Positions 17,290 through 25,262 of a stretch of DNA of 64,000 bases are shown piece by piece. Positions within the stretch are counted from its first letter, which is position 1; every line of letters begins with the position of its first letter. The notes under the pieces were generated by a model. The model was given only the letters and a program-made list of their open reading frames with translations, was not told the origin of the DNA and did no database searches. Source of the stretch: Pseudanabaena sp. BC1403 (GTDB taxonomy: Bacteria; Cyanobacteriota; Cyanobacteriia; Pseudanabaenales; Pseudanabaenaceae); the NCBI RefSeq assembly GCF_002914585.1, contig NZ_PDDM01000026.1, forward strand, positions 17,472-81,471, in the 5' to 3' direction. A program made the position numbers and the translations under genes.

Positions 17290-17400
17290 CTACCATCTTG
17301 CATGGGTGTAGTTTTCAAGGATTTTGTGGTCTTTGCTTAGTAGGATATTTTCGTTATCTCCATAAAGCCAAATTACAACATGGGTGTCAAGGTAAATCAA
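17290..17400 (-). pseudogene. Internally deleted PIN-domain toxin
   Basis: 36 codons from a TTG that overlaps the end of the upstream antitoxin. The first 13 residues (LIYLDTHVVIWLY) are the conserved PIN N terminus with its first catalytic Asp. The next residues (LLSKDHKILENYTHARW) match the typical PIN C terminus. About 90 central codons, including the other acidic residues, are missing, so the nuclease cannot be active. The in-frame join of both ends suggests a clean internal deletion. Confidence 0.7.
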
Positions 17401-17623
17401 GGTTTATTTCATGCTCCCAAGAGATATTTACAAGATCGTCAGGATCGCCAATATATACTTCTGGGTGAGGTACAAGATTGTCAAGTTTGCTTTTTTTCTG
17501 TATTGGTAGTATTTGGAAGCGTTTGCCTTGCCAATCAAGTTCGATGGGGTCGCCTGTGGTGGCGATTTCTTCTAGTAGGTTAATAAAGTTGGTGGTGAGT
17601 CTATCTACAGGTATGGTTTTCAT
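17387..17623 (-). CDS. Antitoxin (Phd-like) of a PIN toxin pair
   Basis: 78 aa beginning MKTIPVDRLTTNFINLLEEI, then DPIELDWQGKRFQILPI, which fits the small beta-alpha antitoxins that precede VapC-type PIN genes. The C-terminal part (YIGDPDDLVNISWEHEINLD) is acidic, as expected for toxin contact. The toxin gene downstream overlaps it but is deleted internally, so this is probably an orphan antitoxin. Confidence 0.65.
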   Translation of the reverse strand: MKTIPVDRLTTNFINLLEEIATTGDPIELDWQGKRFQILPIQKKSKLDNLVPHPEVYIGDPDDLVNISWEHEINLDLP

Positions 17624-17645
17624 ATATTCAATTATGAATTATCAA

Positions 17646-17882
17646 TTACGAATATTCCTCAAACTCTGGTAAGGATGCCTCAAAGTCATCTGACATAAAT
17701 ATTTTACCTTTGTCATTGCCAAATAACGATCGCTTGGGGGTAATGGATACTAGTCGAGCTACGGGCTGATCGCCTTGAGTAATAACAATTTCCTGTCCAG
17801 CGATCGCTAAGTCGAGTAAGTGAAGTAGTTGAATTTGGGCTTCGGAAATGTCGATTTTTAAGGAGGGTTCGGAGGCTAACAT
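17646..17882 (-). CDS. Phd/YefM-type antitoxin
   Basis: A 78-aa protein with the classic Phd layout: LKIDISEAQIQLLHLLDLAIAGQEIVITQGDQPVARLV, then a variable linker and the acidic tail ASLPEFEEYS found in antitoxins paired with PIN toxins. The expected toxin gene is not downstream; another antitoxin gene starts 22 bases on. A PIN C-terminal fragment lies on the opposite side. It is probably a remnant of a broken locus. Confidence 0.75.
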   Translation of the reverse strand: MLASEPSLKIDISEAQIQLLHLLDLAIAGQEIVITQGDQPVARLVSITPKRSLFGNDKGKIFMSDDFEASLPEFEEYS

Positions 17883-17927
17883 AACTTTGTGAGTTAACAG
17901 CTAAGATTTAGGATAGCACTATTATTT

Positions 17928-18215
17928 ATGGCTGATGAGTCGTTTGAGTCCGTGCCGATATCGTTTGCGGATGCTTGTTTGGAGAGGATGGCTGGGCAAA
18001 TACCGAATAGTGCAGTGATGACTTTGGATAGTGATTTTAAGATTTATCGGAAGTATCGCAATGAGGCGATCGCAGTAATTTTGCCACGATCGCGCCTGTG
18101 GTTTATTACAAAGCAAAGTGTGATCGCGCCAAAATCAAGATTTGCTAATTATAATTATCCAAAATCACCACGTCCATCACAGGCTGCATTGAAGCTTGCC
18201 ACTTTGATTTCGTGA
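17928..18215 (+). pseudogene. 5'-truncated PIN-domain toxin fragment
   Basis: The frame begins MADESFESVPISFADACLER and continues MAGQIPNSAVMTLDSDFKIYRKYRNE. This is the C-terminal third of a PIN nuclease, with the conserved SFADA and TLDSDFxIYRK motifs. The N-terminal two thirds are absent. It runs past its natural end into unrelated sequence overlapping the 3' end of the MBL-fold gene. Its last recognisable part is duplicated at 17183. Confidence 0.7.
18064..18127 (+). repeat. 64-bp direct repeat, right copy
   Basis: Partner of 17183-17246 with four mismatches in 64 bases; it covers the 3' end of the PIN fragment. Confidence 0.8.
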
Positions 18216-19204
18216 TCTGTTTCAGTTTTCCAAGTCCATTTACCTGATGTTTCCGCAATAATCGTGATTTCTCCTGCACATTTTTCGACTTTAGATAGTC
18301 CTTTTGTCATAGTTGCGCGATCGCTTGCTGAATGTTTACAAGTGCGCGTAACTTCCGTGCAGATGAATTTGAATTTATCGAGACGTTTATCTTTGTTGTC
18401 CTTTAGTTCAATTAGAGCTTTAAAAAGCTCTGGTTGAACATGACCATATTGATTTGTACTTCCCACAGATAGAACTGCAAGTTCAGCATCAATCAAAGTC
18501 AATAACTCTTTCAATTCATCACCATTTTTAGGGTAGGCTCCATGATGAGGGATTTTGACAATATTCGCCTTAGCTTGTCCAGTTGCTGACATACTACTTT
18601 TTACAACAGATAGATAATCGGCTAAACCATCATTTTCTAGATCTGCAAGTAACATTGCGGAGAATTTTCCATACTCAACTCTTAATACAACTGAGATTTC
18701 ATTTATCTTGCCCTTGTGTTTTTGGGTCGCGGTAAAAATTGATCTTGGATGTAGGGTATAGATTTTAAGATTGCTTAGATTATATGGAGTCGGATCGCAC
18801 AAAGCCTCAACAAAACGAACTTTATGACTTTGATCCCAGTCATTAAGACTTTTTAGAGCGTCTTCTAAAGCTCTGTGGTCAGCATCTTTACCTATTTGAG
18901 AGTCTAACTTTTCAATAGCATCCTGATAAACGCCGTAGGGTAAACTAAATATTTCTATTTCACCACCACTGTTAAACCATAGCTCAAGAAATTCAACTAG
19001 CCTTATTAGAGAAGTAAATGGAAAGTGGTCTCTATGTTTGTGTGTGATATAAATTCTGTTGATTTTATGGAAGTTTCTTTGCTGAAGCCATTTATAAATA
19101 AATCGCGATTTATTCCCTAGATCCACTATGACAAGGGCATCTTCAGAATGAATAGCGATACAGTCTGCATTACCAACTGGTAAGAATACAATTTCACAAG
19201 TCAT
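18155..19204 (-). CDS. ComEC-like metallo-beta-lactamase-fold hydrolase
   Basis: A 349-aa soluble protein. Residues 1-35 are VFLPVGNADCIAIHS and VIVDLGNKS; the metal motif THKHRDH follows at 54-60 (HxHxDH). KIPHHGAYPKNGDE and LAVLSVGSTNQYGHVQPELF are later signatures, as in the MBL domain of the competence protein ComEC. No membrane helices are present, so it is a stand-alone nuclease or phosphodiesterase-like enzyme, not a DNA channel. Its ATG shares one base with the stop of the DNA methylase gene upstream (TAATG), so translation is coupled. Substrate unknown; a nucleic acid or nucleotide is inferred from the family. Confidence 0.8.
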   Translation of the reverse strand: MTCEIVFLPVGNADCIAIHSEDALVIVDLGNKSRFIYKWLQQRNFHKINRIYITHKHRDHFPFTSLIRLVEFLELWFNSGGEIEIFSLPYGVYQDAIEKLDSQIGKDADHRALEDALKSLNDWDQSHKVRFVEALCDPTPYNLSNLKIYTLHPRSIFTATQKHKGKINEISVVLRVEYGKFSAMLLADLENDGLADYLSVVKSSMSATGQAKANIVKIPHHGAYPKNGDELKELLTLIDAELAVLSVGSTNQYGHVQPELFKALIELKDNKDKRLDKFKFICTEVTRTCKHSASDRATMTKGLSKVEKCAGEITIIAETSGKWTWKTETDHEIKVASFNAACDGRGDFG

Positions 19205-21978
19205 TAGAAATTCTCCCTACCAGTCATTCTACTCAATTTAGTTTTTAGTTCATCATTAGACAGATAGGGATAAGGTGTATGGCGAAATTTTCTCAATGCC
19301 CAAGGTCGTTGAGCGAGTTCCTCAAACGTTTCTATGTCTTCAGCAAGTTCTGCTCTAAAAACTGTACCATCGAGCGCCCAACCTGGTAATTCTTGTGGTA
19401 ATGGCAACCATGCTTCTTCGTTATCATCTAATAGTCCGCTAAGACGCAACAAAATTTGATCGTTGTCTTGGCTAATTTCCAAAACTTGACCAATAACAGT
19501 CAAGGTCTTTCTTTTTTGCTCTTCTTGCCAAGCTTTTAATTCTGGAGATTTACCTGTGCGCTGACGTTTAATCCAAGTGGGATTTCCATAGGATTTTTCT
19601 ACTAAACGATTCAATTGTTCTCTTAGAGGATCGGGATTTGGAATAGGTTCACGATTTTGATCCCGCTTAACCATTTGAGCGGTGACATCAATAATTTCTT
19701 GATCTACTGACAGAGGAAGTTGGAAATGAAGGAGAATATCTTCTGTTAGATTAATAGTCCCACGACCAAACATAGATAGTTCCACTGCTAAATCTGAAGA
19801 TAGAATTCCCAATAACCACAATCTTTGTTCTTTAAAGCTAAGTTTTTCCCAGTTTTTAGGTTGTTGATCTGGTTTATATCCTTTGTTCGTCATCTGAGCT
19901 TCTTGAATAGGTAAGATAAGCCAAATACTGTCATTGGGACAGAAGCCAGTTGTATCTAGTTGTACAGGAAGAGGTTTATTATTCTTAGACGAAATACTTG
20001 CTATACTACCCACAAGGATTTTTGGCTTGTCAAATAGATGAGCAACTTTAAATCGAGGTCTTTCTAAAGCAATTGAGTCATACACGATCCATTGCATACG
20101 AGTATCGACTCTTTCAGGGTCAGCCCAAAGAGAGCCTTCTTTCCCCCATGTTCTTCGCCATGTTCGTTTATATGGTCTATCGACAGGTGGATTTTCAACA
20201 GAAATATTACCTGCATGATGCTTGACTCCATTGAAAACAAAAAAGAGATTTAATAATGAAATTGTTGAAACAAATAGATTAACTTTGGGTGCTGTAATGT
20301 TAGTCCAATCCCCATTAGGCTTGACTGATGAAGTCCATGAAATTCCTAAGTAGCCATCATTGCGTATCTCAGGAGTTTCAGCACCAGAAATAACTTTTCT
20401 TGAAATAGAATAATATTTTTTAGGATGTCCCACGGAACCAGAGACTACGCACGTATCTTGTCTAGCACTAACCCCAATAGTTCCTACAGGTAGTTGCCAA
20501 ATCTCAAATAGGTTACATTTACTAGATAAAGTCTTGCGAATATCTGATATACCATGTTTTTTACCTGAGATAAAAGAGCTTGGTAAAATAAATGCAAATT
20601 GAGAACCATCATCTAGCCAATTGATAGATTGTTTGACAAACTCAAAGGCTAATTGCTTATCTCCTCTTATCTCAAAGGGAGGGTTAGCAATCAGAATGCG
20701 AGGCTTATTGCCAATTTTTTGGATGATATTTTCTTTTTTTAAGAATTCGTAATTTTCACCATAAAACTTTGGAGATGGTAGAAGATCGGAAATGCCAGCA
20801 GATTCCCTAGCTAGAAAATAGCGAAGCTGAGTGATTAAATTGACATCCCTATCTAAATCGTTGCCGATTACATGATTAGCTAAATAATCCCTTCGTGATT
20901 GTTCATCAGTAGGAATGTCTGACATTTGAGCAAGCCGAGCAGTAGCTGCTAAAAGCAAACTTCCTGAACCAGCCGCAGGATCGAAAATAACCCGTTCTTC
21001 TGGACGAATACGTTCTAATGGCAATAACTCAAGCATTTTTTCGGCAACTTTGATCGGGGTGTAATGTCGATTCAAATCCCCCCAAGTATTTCCATTTAAG
21101 TCGTCAGGTAATTCTATAATTGCTTTTTCGTATAAACTGCCCACATCACGTTGATTAGTTAAAGCAAAACTAACAGATTGCCCCATATACAGAGCAAGCT
21201 GTTGTCGAATTACTTCGTTAGTAAATTGTGCGGACTCCAAAGCCCGCCTAAAAAAGCCATTGGTACGAGTCACCATAAGATTAAGCAAATCTATGGGATC
21301 GTTTGTTTGAGATAATTCAGCAGCCCCGAAAAAGCCCTTATCCTGCAAAATTCTTGCTGCTAAATAGGCGATCGCTACTCGGATAACATGACCTTGAATC
21401 TCATTTCTTGATGAACCTATTCCTTGAGAAGACTTAACTTTTTTTAATGCTTCTTCAATAGCTTTTTGGAATGCTTTATCAATCCGTTCCTGTTGACGGA
21501 GTAAAAATGTAAAACTTCTTTCAGAAATAGTTTCTTCTAGATCTGAAAGTGATAACTGCCCTTGACGAAACTGTGAAAGAGCTTTTGGCGTAAAAAGATG
21601 AGGCTTAGGAGAAACTAGCGTTTCACGCCAAGCATTAATATCTAAAGTTTTTTCATCTAATCTTTTAGAAGAATCAGAAGGTGTTACAAGATGTAGATGC
21701 TCTGAACCAACCAGTAACCCTCCCCGAACTGGCCATTCTTCCAGTCTTCGTCTCCATCGATCTAGATCATTTTCATCAGAGACAGGCTGAACAAAGAAAG
21801 CAAGAATATTAGCATTAGGACGTAAACCACCATCTGTCCATAAAGCTTCAATTTTTACTATTCCTTGAGTGTCAATTTCTGGCATAGGAATATTCCGCAT
21901 TGGTTCGATCTGATAACGATCCTTCCAAATACGTTGAGTTAAATCTAAAGCTTCATTAAACAGTGCTTGGCTAGTCAT
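19204..21978 (-). CDS. Large N-6 adenine DNA methylase
   Basis: 924 aa. An N-terminal domain of about 300 residues has no motif I recognise. The methylase core has SAM motif DPAAGSGSLL starting at Asp333 and catalytic NPPF at 432-435, the N-6 adenine type used in type I HsdM and BREX/PglX-like enzymes. The later half probably holds target recognition (repeated segments ending in RRTWGKEGSLWADPER and PKILVGSIASISS), then a charged C-terminal domain. No restriction-subunit, HsdS or ATPase gene is adjacent. It is the middle gene of a tight three-gene unit: 8 bases after the MerR-like gene, overlapping the MBL gene by one base. Confidence 0.85.
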   Translation of the reverse strand: MTSQALFNEALDLTQRIWKDRYQIEPMRNIPMPEIDTQGIVKIEALWTDGGLRPNANILAFFVQPVSDENDLDRWRRRLEEWPVRGGLLVGSEHLHLVTPSDSSKRLDEKTLDINAWRETLVSPKPHLFTPKALSQFRQGQLSLSDLEETISERSFTFLLRQQERIDKAFQKAIEEALKKVKSSQGIGSSRNEIQGHVIRVAIAYLAARILQDKGFFGAAELSQTNDPIDLLNLMVTRTNGFFRRALESAQFTNEVIRQQLALYMGQSVSFALTNQRDVGSLYEKAIIELPDDLNGNTWGDLNRHYTPIKVAEKMLELLPLERIRPEERVIFDPAAGSGSLLLAATARLAQMSDIPTDEQSRRDYLANHVIGNDLDRDVNLITQLRYFLARESAGISDLLPSPKFYGENYEFLKKENIIQKIGNKPRILIANPPFEIRGDKQLAFEFVKQSINWLDDGSQFAFILPSSFISGKKHGISDIRKTLSSKCNLFEIWQLPVGTIGVSARQDTCVVSGSVGHPKKYYSISRKVISGAETPEIRNDGYLGISWTSSVKPNGDWTNITAPKVNLFVSTISLLNLFFVFNGVKHHAGNISVENPPVDRPYKRTWRRTWGKEGSLWADPERVDTRMQWIVYDSIALERPRFKVAHLFDKPKILVGSIASISSKNNKPLPVQLDTTGFCPNDSIWLILPIQEAQMTNKGYKPDQQPKNWEKLSFKEQRLWLLGILSSDLAVELSMFGRGTINLTEDILLHFQLPLSVDQEIIDVTAQMVKRDQNREPIPNPDPLREQLNRLVEKSYGNPTWIKRQRTGKSPELKAWQEEQKRKTLTVIGQVLEISQDNDQILLRLSGLLDDNEEAWLPLPQELPGWALDGTVFRAELAEDIETFEELAQRPWALRKFRHTPYPYLSNDELKTKLSRMTGRENF

Positions 21979-21986
21979 GGTAATTG

Positions 21987-22460
21987 TTAACTTGCTAATG
22001 CAAGCCCTGCACGTTTCTCAAAATCAAGTACATGATGCTTTTCAGCCTCCTTGAATAATTCAGTAATAATGTCACCGATCGCACCAACTTCATGAATTAC
22101 AACTTGTCCTTTATTAACTCCTGAAGCCTCCAATACAGTCAAACCAAAATGTCTCAGATCTTCGACTAAGTACAATTGTGAATTTACCAAAACAAGTTTG
22201 TGTGCAAAAAAGGAAGGCTCATAATCATGTTCTTTGAGAAAAACAAGTACTTTGCGAATCTCCTGAAGTGTGAGATTTTCTCTGAGTCTCTCAATAGTTT
22301 TGATCTCAAGTACTTGTTGCCAGCTATAAACGACTTTTGGATGTTTGGGATTACCAAACTTCAAAGGCACAACTAGCTTGGTGCGGTCAAGGTAACTGAG
22401 CCTACCAGAGTCAATCCCTGTTAGGTCAATAGCTTCTTGCCTTGTAAAACCATTTGTCAT
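21987..22460 (-). CDS. MerR-like DNA-binding protein
   Basis: A 157-aa protein with an N-terminal winged-helix segment of MerR type (FTRQEAIDLTGIDSGRLSYLDRTKLVVP, then a wing FGNPKHPKVVYSW and the helix VLEIKTIERLREN with LTLQEIRKVL). The remaining 90 residues are not the usual MerR coiled coil and may bind a ligand or partner. It is first of the methylase-MBL operon, so the simplest reading is an autoregulator of that unit; a sequence-recognition role for the methylase is a second possibility. Confidence 0.78.
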   Translation of the reverse strand: MTNGFTRQEAIDLTGIDSGRLSYLDRTKLVVPLKFGNPKHPKVVYSWQQVLEIKTIERLRENLTLQEIRKVLVFLKEHDYEPSFFAHKLVLVNSQLYLVEDLRHFGLTVLEASGVNKGQVVIHEVGAIGDIITELFKEAEKHHVLDFEKRAGLALAS

Positions 22461-22696
22461 ATTGAGCTTAAATACTCTAGTACTGGGATTTTACTCATTT
22501 GTTTAAATCAAGAGTCTAAATTTAAACATTTGTTTACATATACTCTAAATTGTGAATGCCATTAAGTCTAGTAGCCTCCTGAAGAAAGTTTGTGCGTGGC
22601 TCCTAGAGCCTTCGGAACAATCCCAAAAAAGCAAAGAGCCTATAATTGTATACTTGTCTTGAATTGTCCTTAATAATTTTTGCTTAATCCTAAATT

Positions 22697-22807
22697 GACG
22701 AACAAGAACCCAAAGACCAAATATTAGCCGACTTACAAGAATCTGTAAGGCTTGCAGAAGCAGGAAAAACATTTCCTGTAGCACAACTTTGGGAAGACGC
22801 TATTTAA
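22697..22807 (+). pseudogene. Remnant of a small antitoxin-like gene
   Basis: An open stretch ending at 22807 reads DEQEPKDQILADLQESVRLA then EAGKTFPVAQLWEDAI. The GKTFPVAxLWE ending is typical of small cyanobacterial antitoxins. An in-frame stop directly upstream removes the N-terminal half. It overlaps the last bases of the convergent DUF1838 gene. The rest of the gap 22461-22696 is AT-rich and shows nothing else I can support. Confidence 0.5.
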
Positions 22808-23663
22808 TTAATGTGGGAATCGGGAAAGTAGCACCTTGCAGATAAGCATCAAAATGTAGCTTGAAATATTGCCACGAAGTCATTTCTTCACCTTCAATCT
22901 TTTCAGATGGTGCATCTTTAAACATAGGCACACGAGTTTCGATTTCTTTTTTGAGAATCGCTGGTAGCTCATTAAAATCTTTGACTTTTTTACCAGAAGC
23001 ACTGTAAATCAGATTGCCTTCTCTCTGTCCCATTTTCATCCAAGGCAGCCATGGCCCCACGCGATTCCAAGAGAGAACTAATTTCGAGACAGTTGTCGCT
23101 TTAGGGTCTTCAAGATCGGCAATGGGAACTGCGAGTTTAAATAATTCTACGGAGTTGTACATTGGGCGATCGCAATATTCCGCAAACTTAGGATCATCAG
23201 CCAGAGGATTAGGATAGTGACCAAATAAATCGAAAATAAATGTTGCCGTATCGCCTTCCACCTCGGCGGGAATATTGCGGCGAAATGTACCTTGAATAGG
23301 GCTATTCGCCACATGGACTACAGGTAACATCTCGCCAGTCCAAGGATTTTGCCAGTGACGGATCATTTCGCCAGTTTCAGGATCGAGATATAGCAACACT
23401 TCGCGCGAGGCAAAGTCCCAAGCCCCATCACCTTTGTCGATACATCGCCCCACACTCATACCGACAATTTGAAACAGTTTGCGCTTTGGCTCATTGGGCA
23501 TAAACGAATATAGATACCCACTCCAAGTCAGAAATGACGGTGTGCCATCAGTTGTACATCTGGTTTTGACAAACTGCGTAGCCGAAAATTCTCTCGTTTC
23601 TGCAAACATTGATGTTCTCGCTATTTTAGCTCTTGATTGCTGATCACTAGTTTCAGTGTACAA
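22800..23663 (-). CDS. DUF1838 family protein
   Basis: 287 aa (or 269 from the internal ATG at 23609, equally plausible). It matches the DUF1838 family: ETGEMIRHWQNPWTGE, PIQGTFRRNIPAE, FDLFGHYPNPLAD, WNRVGPWLPWMKMGQREGNL and a C-terminal TSWQYFKLHFDAYLQG. The Trp-rich beta segments suggest a lipocalin-like soluble fold. Function not known. A hairpin lies upstream of the start. Confidence 0.8.
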   Translation of the reverse strand: MYTETSDQQSRAKIARTSMFAETREFSATQFVKTRCTTDGTPSFLTWSGYLYSFMPNEPKRKLFQIVGMSVGRCIDKGDGAWDFASREVLLYLDPETGEMIRHWQNPWTGEMLPVVHVANSPIQGTFRRNIPAEVEGDTATFIFDLFGHYPNPLADDPKFAEYCDRPMYNSVELFKLAVPIADLEDPKATTVSKLVLSWNRVGPWLPWMKMGQREGNLIYSASGKKVKDFNELPAILKKEIETRVPMFKDAPSEKIEGEEMTSWQYFKLHFDAYLQGATFPIPTLIK

Positions 23664-23682
23664 AATTTATGCGAAATATATC

Positions 23683-23741
23683 CACAAACCCAAAATATGA
23701 GAGGCGGCGCGTAGCGCCGCCTCTCATATTTTGGGTTTGTG
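23683..23741. repeat. 28-bp perfect hairpin, CACAAACCCAAAA type with GCGC tip
   Basis: Arms 23683-23710 and 23714-23741 are fully complementary around a GTA loop; the inner part is GAGGCGGCGC/GCGCCGCCTC. It combines the CAAACCCAAA outer motif with the GGCGGCGC tip seen elsewhere. It lies between two same-strand genes. Confidence 0.88.
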
Positions 23742-23782
23742 ATAGGGATAAAAGTACATGCGGAAAACCTGATGAGAGATCT

Positions 23783-24184
23783 CTATTTGGTGAAGATAAA
23801 ATGCTGCTTAATGACATCAAATTTGGTGCATTCCCAATAGTCAACATGGGAAATAATTAATTCACCTGCGATATCTAGAGTGAGATCACTCCAGCCTGTA
23901 ACTGCAATTCTTGGCTTCCAAGGTAAGGGCGCATCCCAACTCATTGTCCAGCGTGTTTTGATCAAACTATCAGTACGATTAATTGCATGGAGATCAAGCT
24001 TGAGATTTTTAAACCAAAAGGTAATAAATCCGATCATCTTTTGATATTGCTTGATGCCACGAAAGTTATAGACAGGATCTTTAAAATAGACATCTTCGCT
24101 ATAAATGCTATAGGTTTGTGCTTCAGGAAATTTTGCGTAATCAGCTTGCACAATATCGAGAATGTTAGTCATTGATGTGGTCAT
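23783..24184 (-). CDS. DUF2358 family protein
   Basis: 133 aa from the ATG at 24184, chosen because GAGG lies about 10 bases upstream and the family begins near here; the frame is open to 24262. Family motifs: DILDIVQADYAKFPEA, YSEDVYFKDPVYNFRGIKQY, RWTMSWDAPLPWKPRI, and SHVDYWEC near the end. The fold is SnoaL/NTF2-like; DUF2358 proteins are widespread in cyanobacteria and plastids with unknown role. Confidence 0.85.
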   Translation of the reverse strand: MTTSMTNILDIVQADYAKFPEAQTYSIYSEDVYFKDPVYNFRGIKQYQKMIGFITFWFKNLKLDLHAINRTDSLIKTRWTMSWDAPLPWKPRIAVTGWSDLTLDIAGELIISHVDYWECTKFDVIKQHFIFTK

Positions 24185-24311
24185 TTTGCGATCGCCTCTA
24201 ATGAAATCGTGGCATTGACCTTTGATGATAACCTTGAGAACGCGCAACCCTAAGAACCTCAAGAGAGATTAGAGCGCTTTACATTAGAAATTATTAATTT
24301 AGGAGGATTTT

Positions 24312-24770
24312 ATGTGGGCTAATGCGATCGCAGCTTATTTACATTATTTAAGCTTAGGACTTATTTTTGCATCTTTATCTACAGAACTATTTACCCTAAA
24401 GCAAGACCTAACCAATCGCGATGGATGGCGAATTCTGATTGCTGATACTATCTATGGAATTGCAGGAATTACAGTCTTAGTAACGGGGATTTTAAGATAT
24501 TTATATTTTGAAAAAGGCGCAGATTACTATTCCCATCAACCAGTTTTCTGGATGAAAATATCTGTATTTATTGTGGTTGGCTTATTGTCGCTATATCCCA
24601 CAGTCTCATTCTTGATGTGGATTAAAAACCTTCGCGCTGAAAAGCCACCAGAGGTAAGCCCAGAGAAAGTCAAAACCTTAAGAACAATCATTCACATTGA
24701 GCTTGTTGGATTTAGTCTCATTCCTCTCCTTGCTTCCATGATGGCAAGAGGAATTACGTTAGGCTTATAA
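24312..24770 (+). CDS. DUF2214 membrane protein
   Basis: A 152-aa protein with four hydrophobic helices (about 5-22, 45-63, 80-100, 127-146) and an arrangement typical of DUF2214: AYLHYLSLGLIFASL, GILRYLYFEKGADYY, FWMKISVFIVVG. A strong TAGGAGGA ribosome-binding site precedes the ATG. The helix histidines and Tyr pattern recall small cytochrome-b-like or uptake proteins, but no function is assigned. Confidence 0.85.
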   Translation: MWANAIAAYLHYLSLGLIFASLSTELFTLKQDLTNRDGWRILIADTIYGIAGITVLVTGILRYLYFEKGADYYSHQPVFWMKISVFIVVGLLSLYPTVSFLMWIKNLRAEKPPEVSPEKVKTLRTIIHIELVGFSLIPLLASMMARGITLGL

Positions 24771-24778
24771 AAAAATAA

Positions 24779-24799
24779 AGGGGACGATTAGCGTCCCCT
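24779..24799. terminator. Bidirectional terminator
   Basis: AGGGGACG/CGTCCCCT stem with A-rich flank on the left and a T/C-rich flank on the right, between the convergent DUF2214 and arsR genes. Confidence 0.7.
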
Positions 24800-24803
24800 C
24801 TGT

Positions 24804-25175
24804 TTACGAAAGAGCATCTCTTAACATCGCTAACTTTTCAGGCAAAATGCGATAGTAAATCCAAGTCCCTCGCCGCTCTTTGGTGAGTAATCCTGCCTCA
24901 AATAAGACTTTGAGATGATGGCTGACCGTTGGCTGTGCTAATCCTAAAGTCTCCACCAATTCACAGGCGCATACTTCTTGGCTTGGTTGAGCTGAGATCA
25001 AGCTTAAAATTTGTAATCTTGCTGGCTCTCCCAACACGCGAAAAATCGCCGCAAGATAGCTAGTATCTTCGGCAGTGATGCGACCTTTGAGCAATGGAGG
25101 ACAACAACGGGTGATCGCCTTAACTTCAGGCTTAGTTGTATCAGCGATCGCAAAGGTTTTTTGAGCAGTTTTCAT
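24804..25175 (-). CDS. arsR: ArsR-family arsenic-responsive repressor
   Basis: 123 aa with a winged helix: IFRVLGEPARLQILSLI, the metalloid Cys pair in VCACELVE (ELCVCDL in classical ArsR), the recognition helix QPTVSHHLKVLFEAGL and the wing RRGTWIYYRI. An extra CC pair near residue 25 (ITRCCPP) could add a thiolate ligand. It is divergent from the arsJ-type GAPDH gene, with palindromic AT-rich sites between, so it probably represses both directions until arsenic binds. Confidence 0.92.
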   Translation of the reverse strand: MKTAQKTFAIADTTKPEVKAITRCCPPLLKGRITAEDTSYLAAIFRVLGEPARLQILSLISAQPSQEVCACELVETLGLAQPTVSHHLKVLFEAGLLTKERRGTWIYYRILPEKLAMLRDALS

Positions 25176-25185
25176 AAAATATATC

Positions 25186-25237
25186 TTGACATATCGACCT
25201 GAAAGCCGTCAAAATATCGATAATTATCAATATTGAT
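25186..25237. promoter_or_regulatory. Divergent arsR / GAPDH promoter region with candidate ArsR operators
   Basis: The 87-base gap holds TTGACATATCGA (25186-25197) and the imperfect palindrome at 25214-25237, which reads ATATCGATAATTATCAATAT then TGAT. ArsR/SmtB proteins bind such AT-rich inverted repeats over the -35/-10 region. A similar ATTGATATACATCGATAT site lies before the ArsP-type permease operon at 41905. Confidence 0.55.
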
Positions 25238-25262
25238 GTAAACCTATATTTGAGTTTGCTCT

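Noticed and set aside
18155..22460. Classical type I restriction-modification system
   Set aside because: Specificity (HsdS) and restriction (HsdR helicase) subunits are absent; the partners are MerR-like and MBL-fold proteins.
22545..22784. 79-codon minus-strand hydrophobic frame
   Set aside because: It opposes the antitoxin-like remnant on the plus strand, has no ribosome-binding site and no family resemblance.
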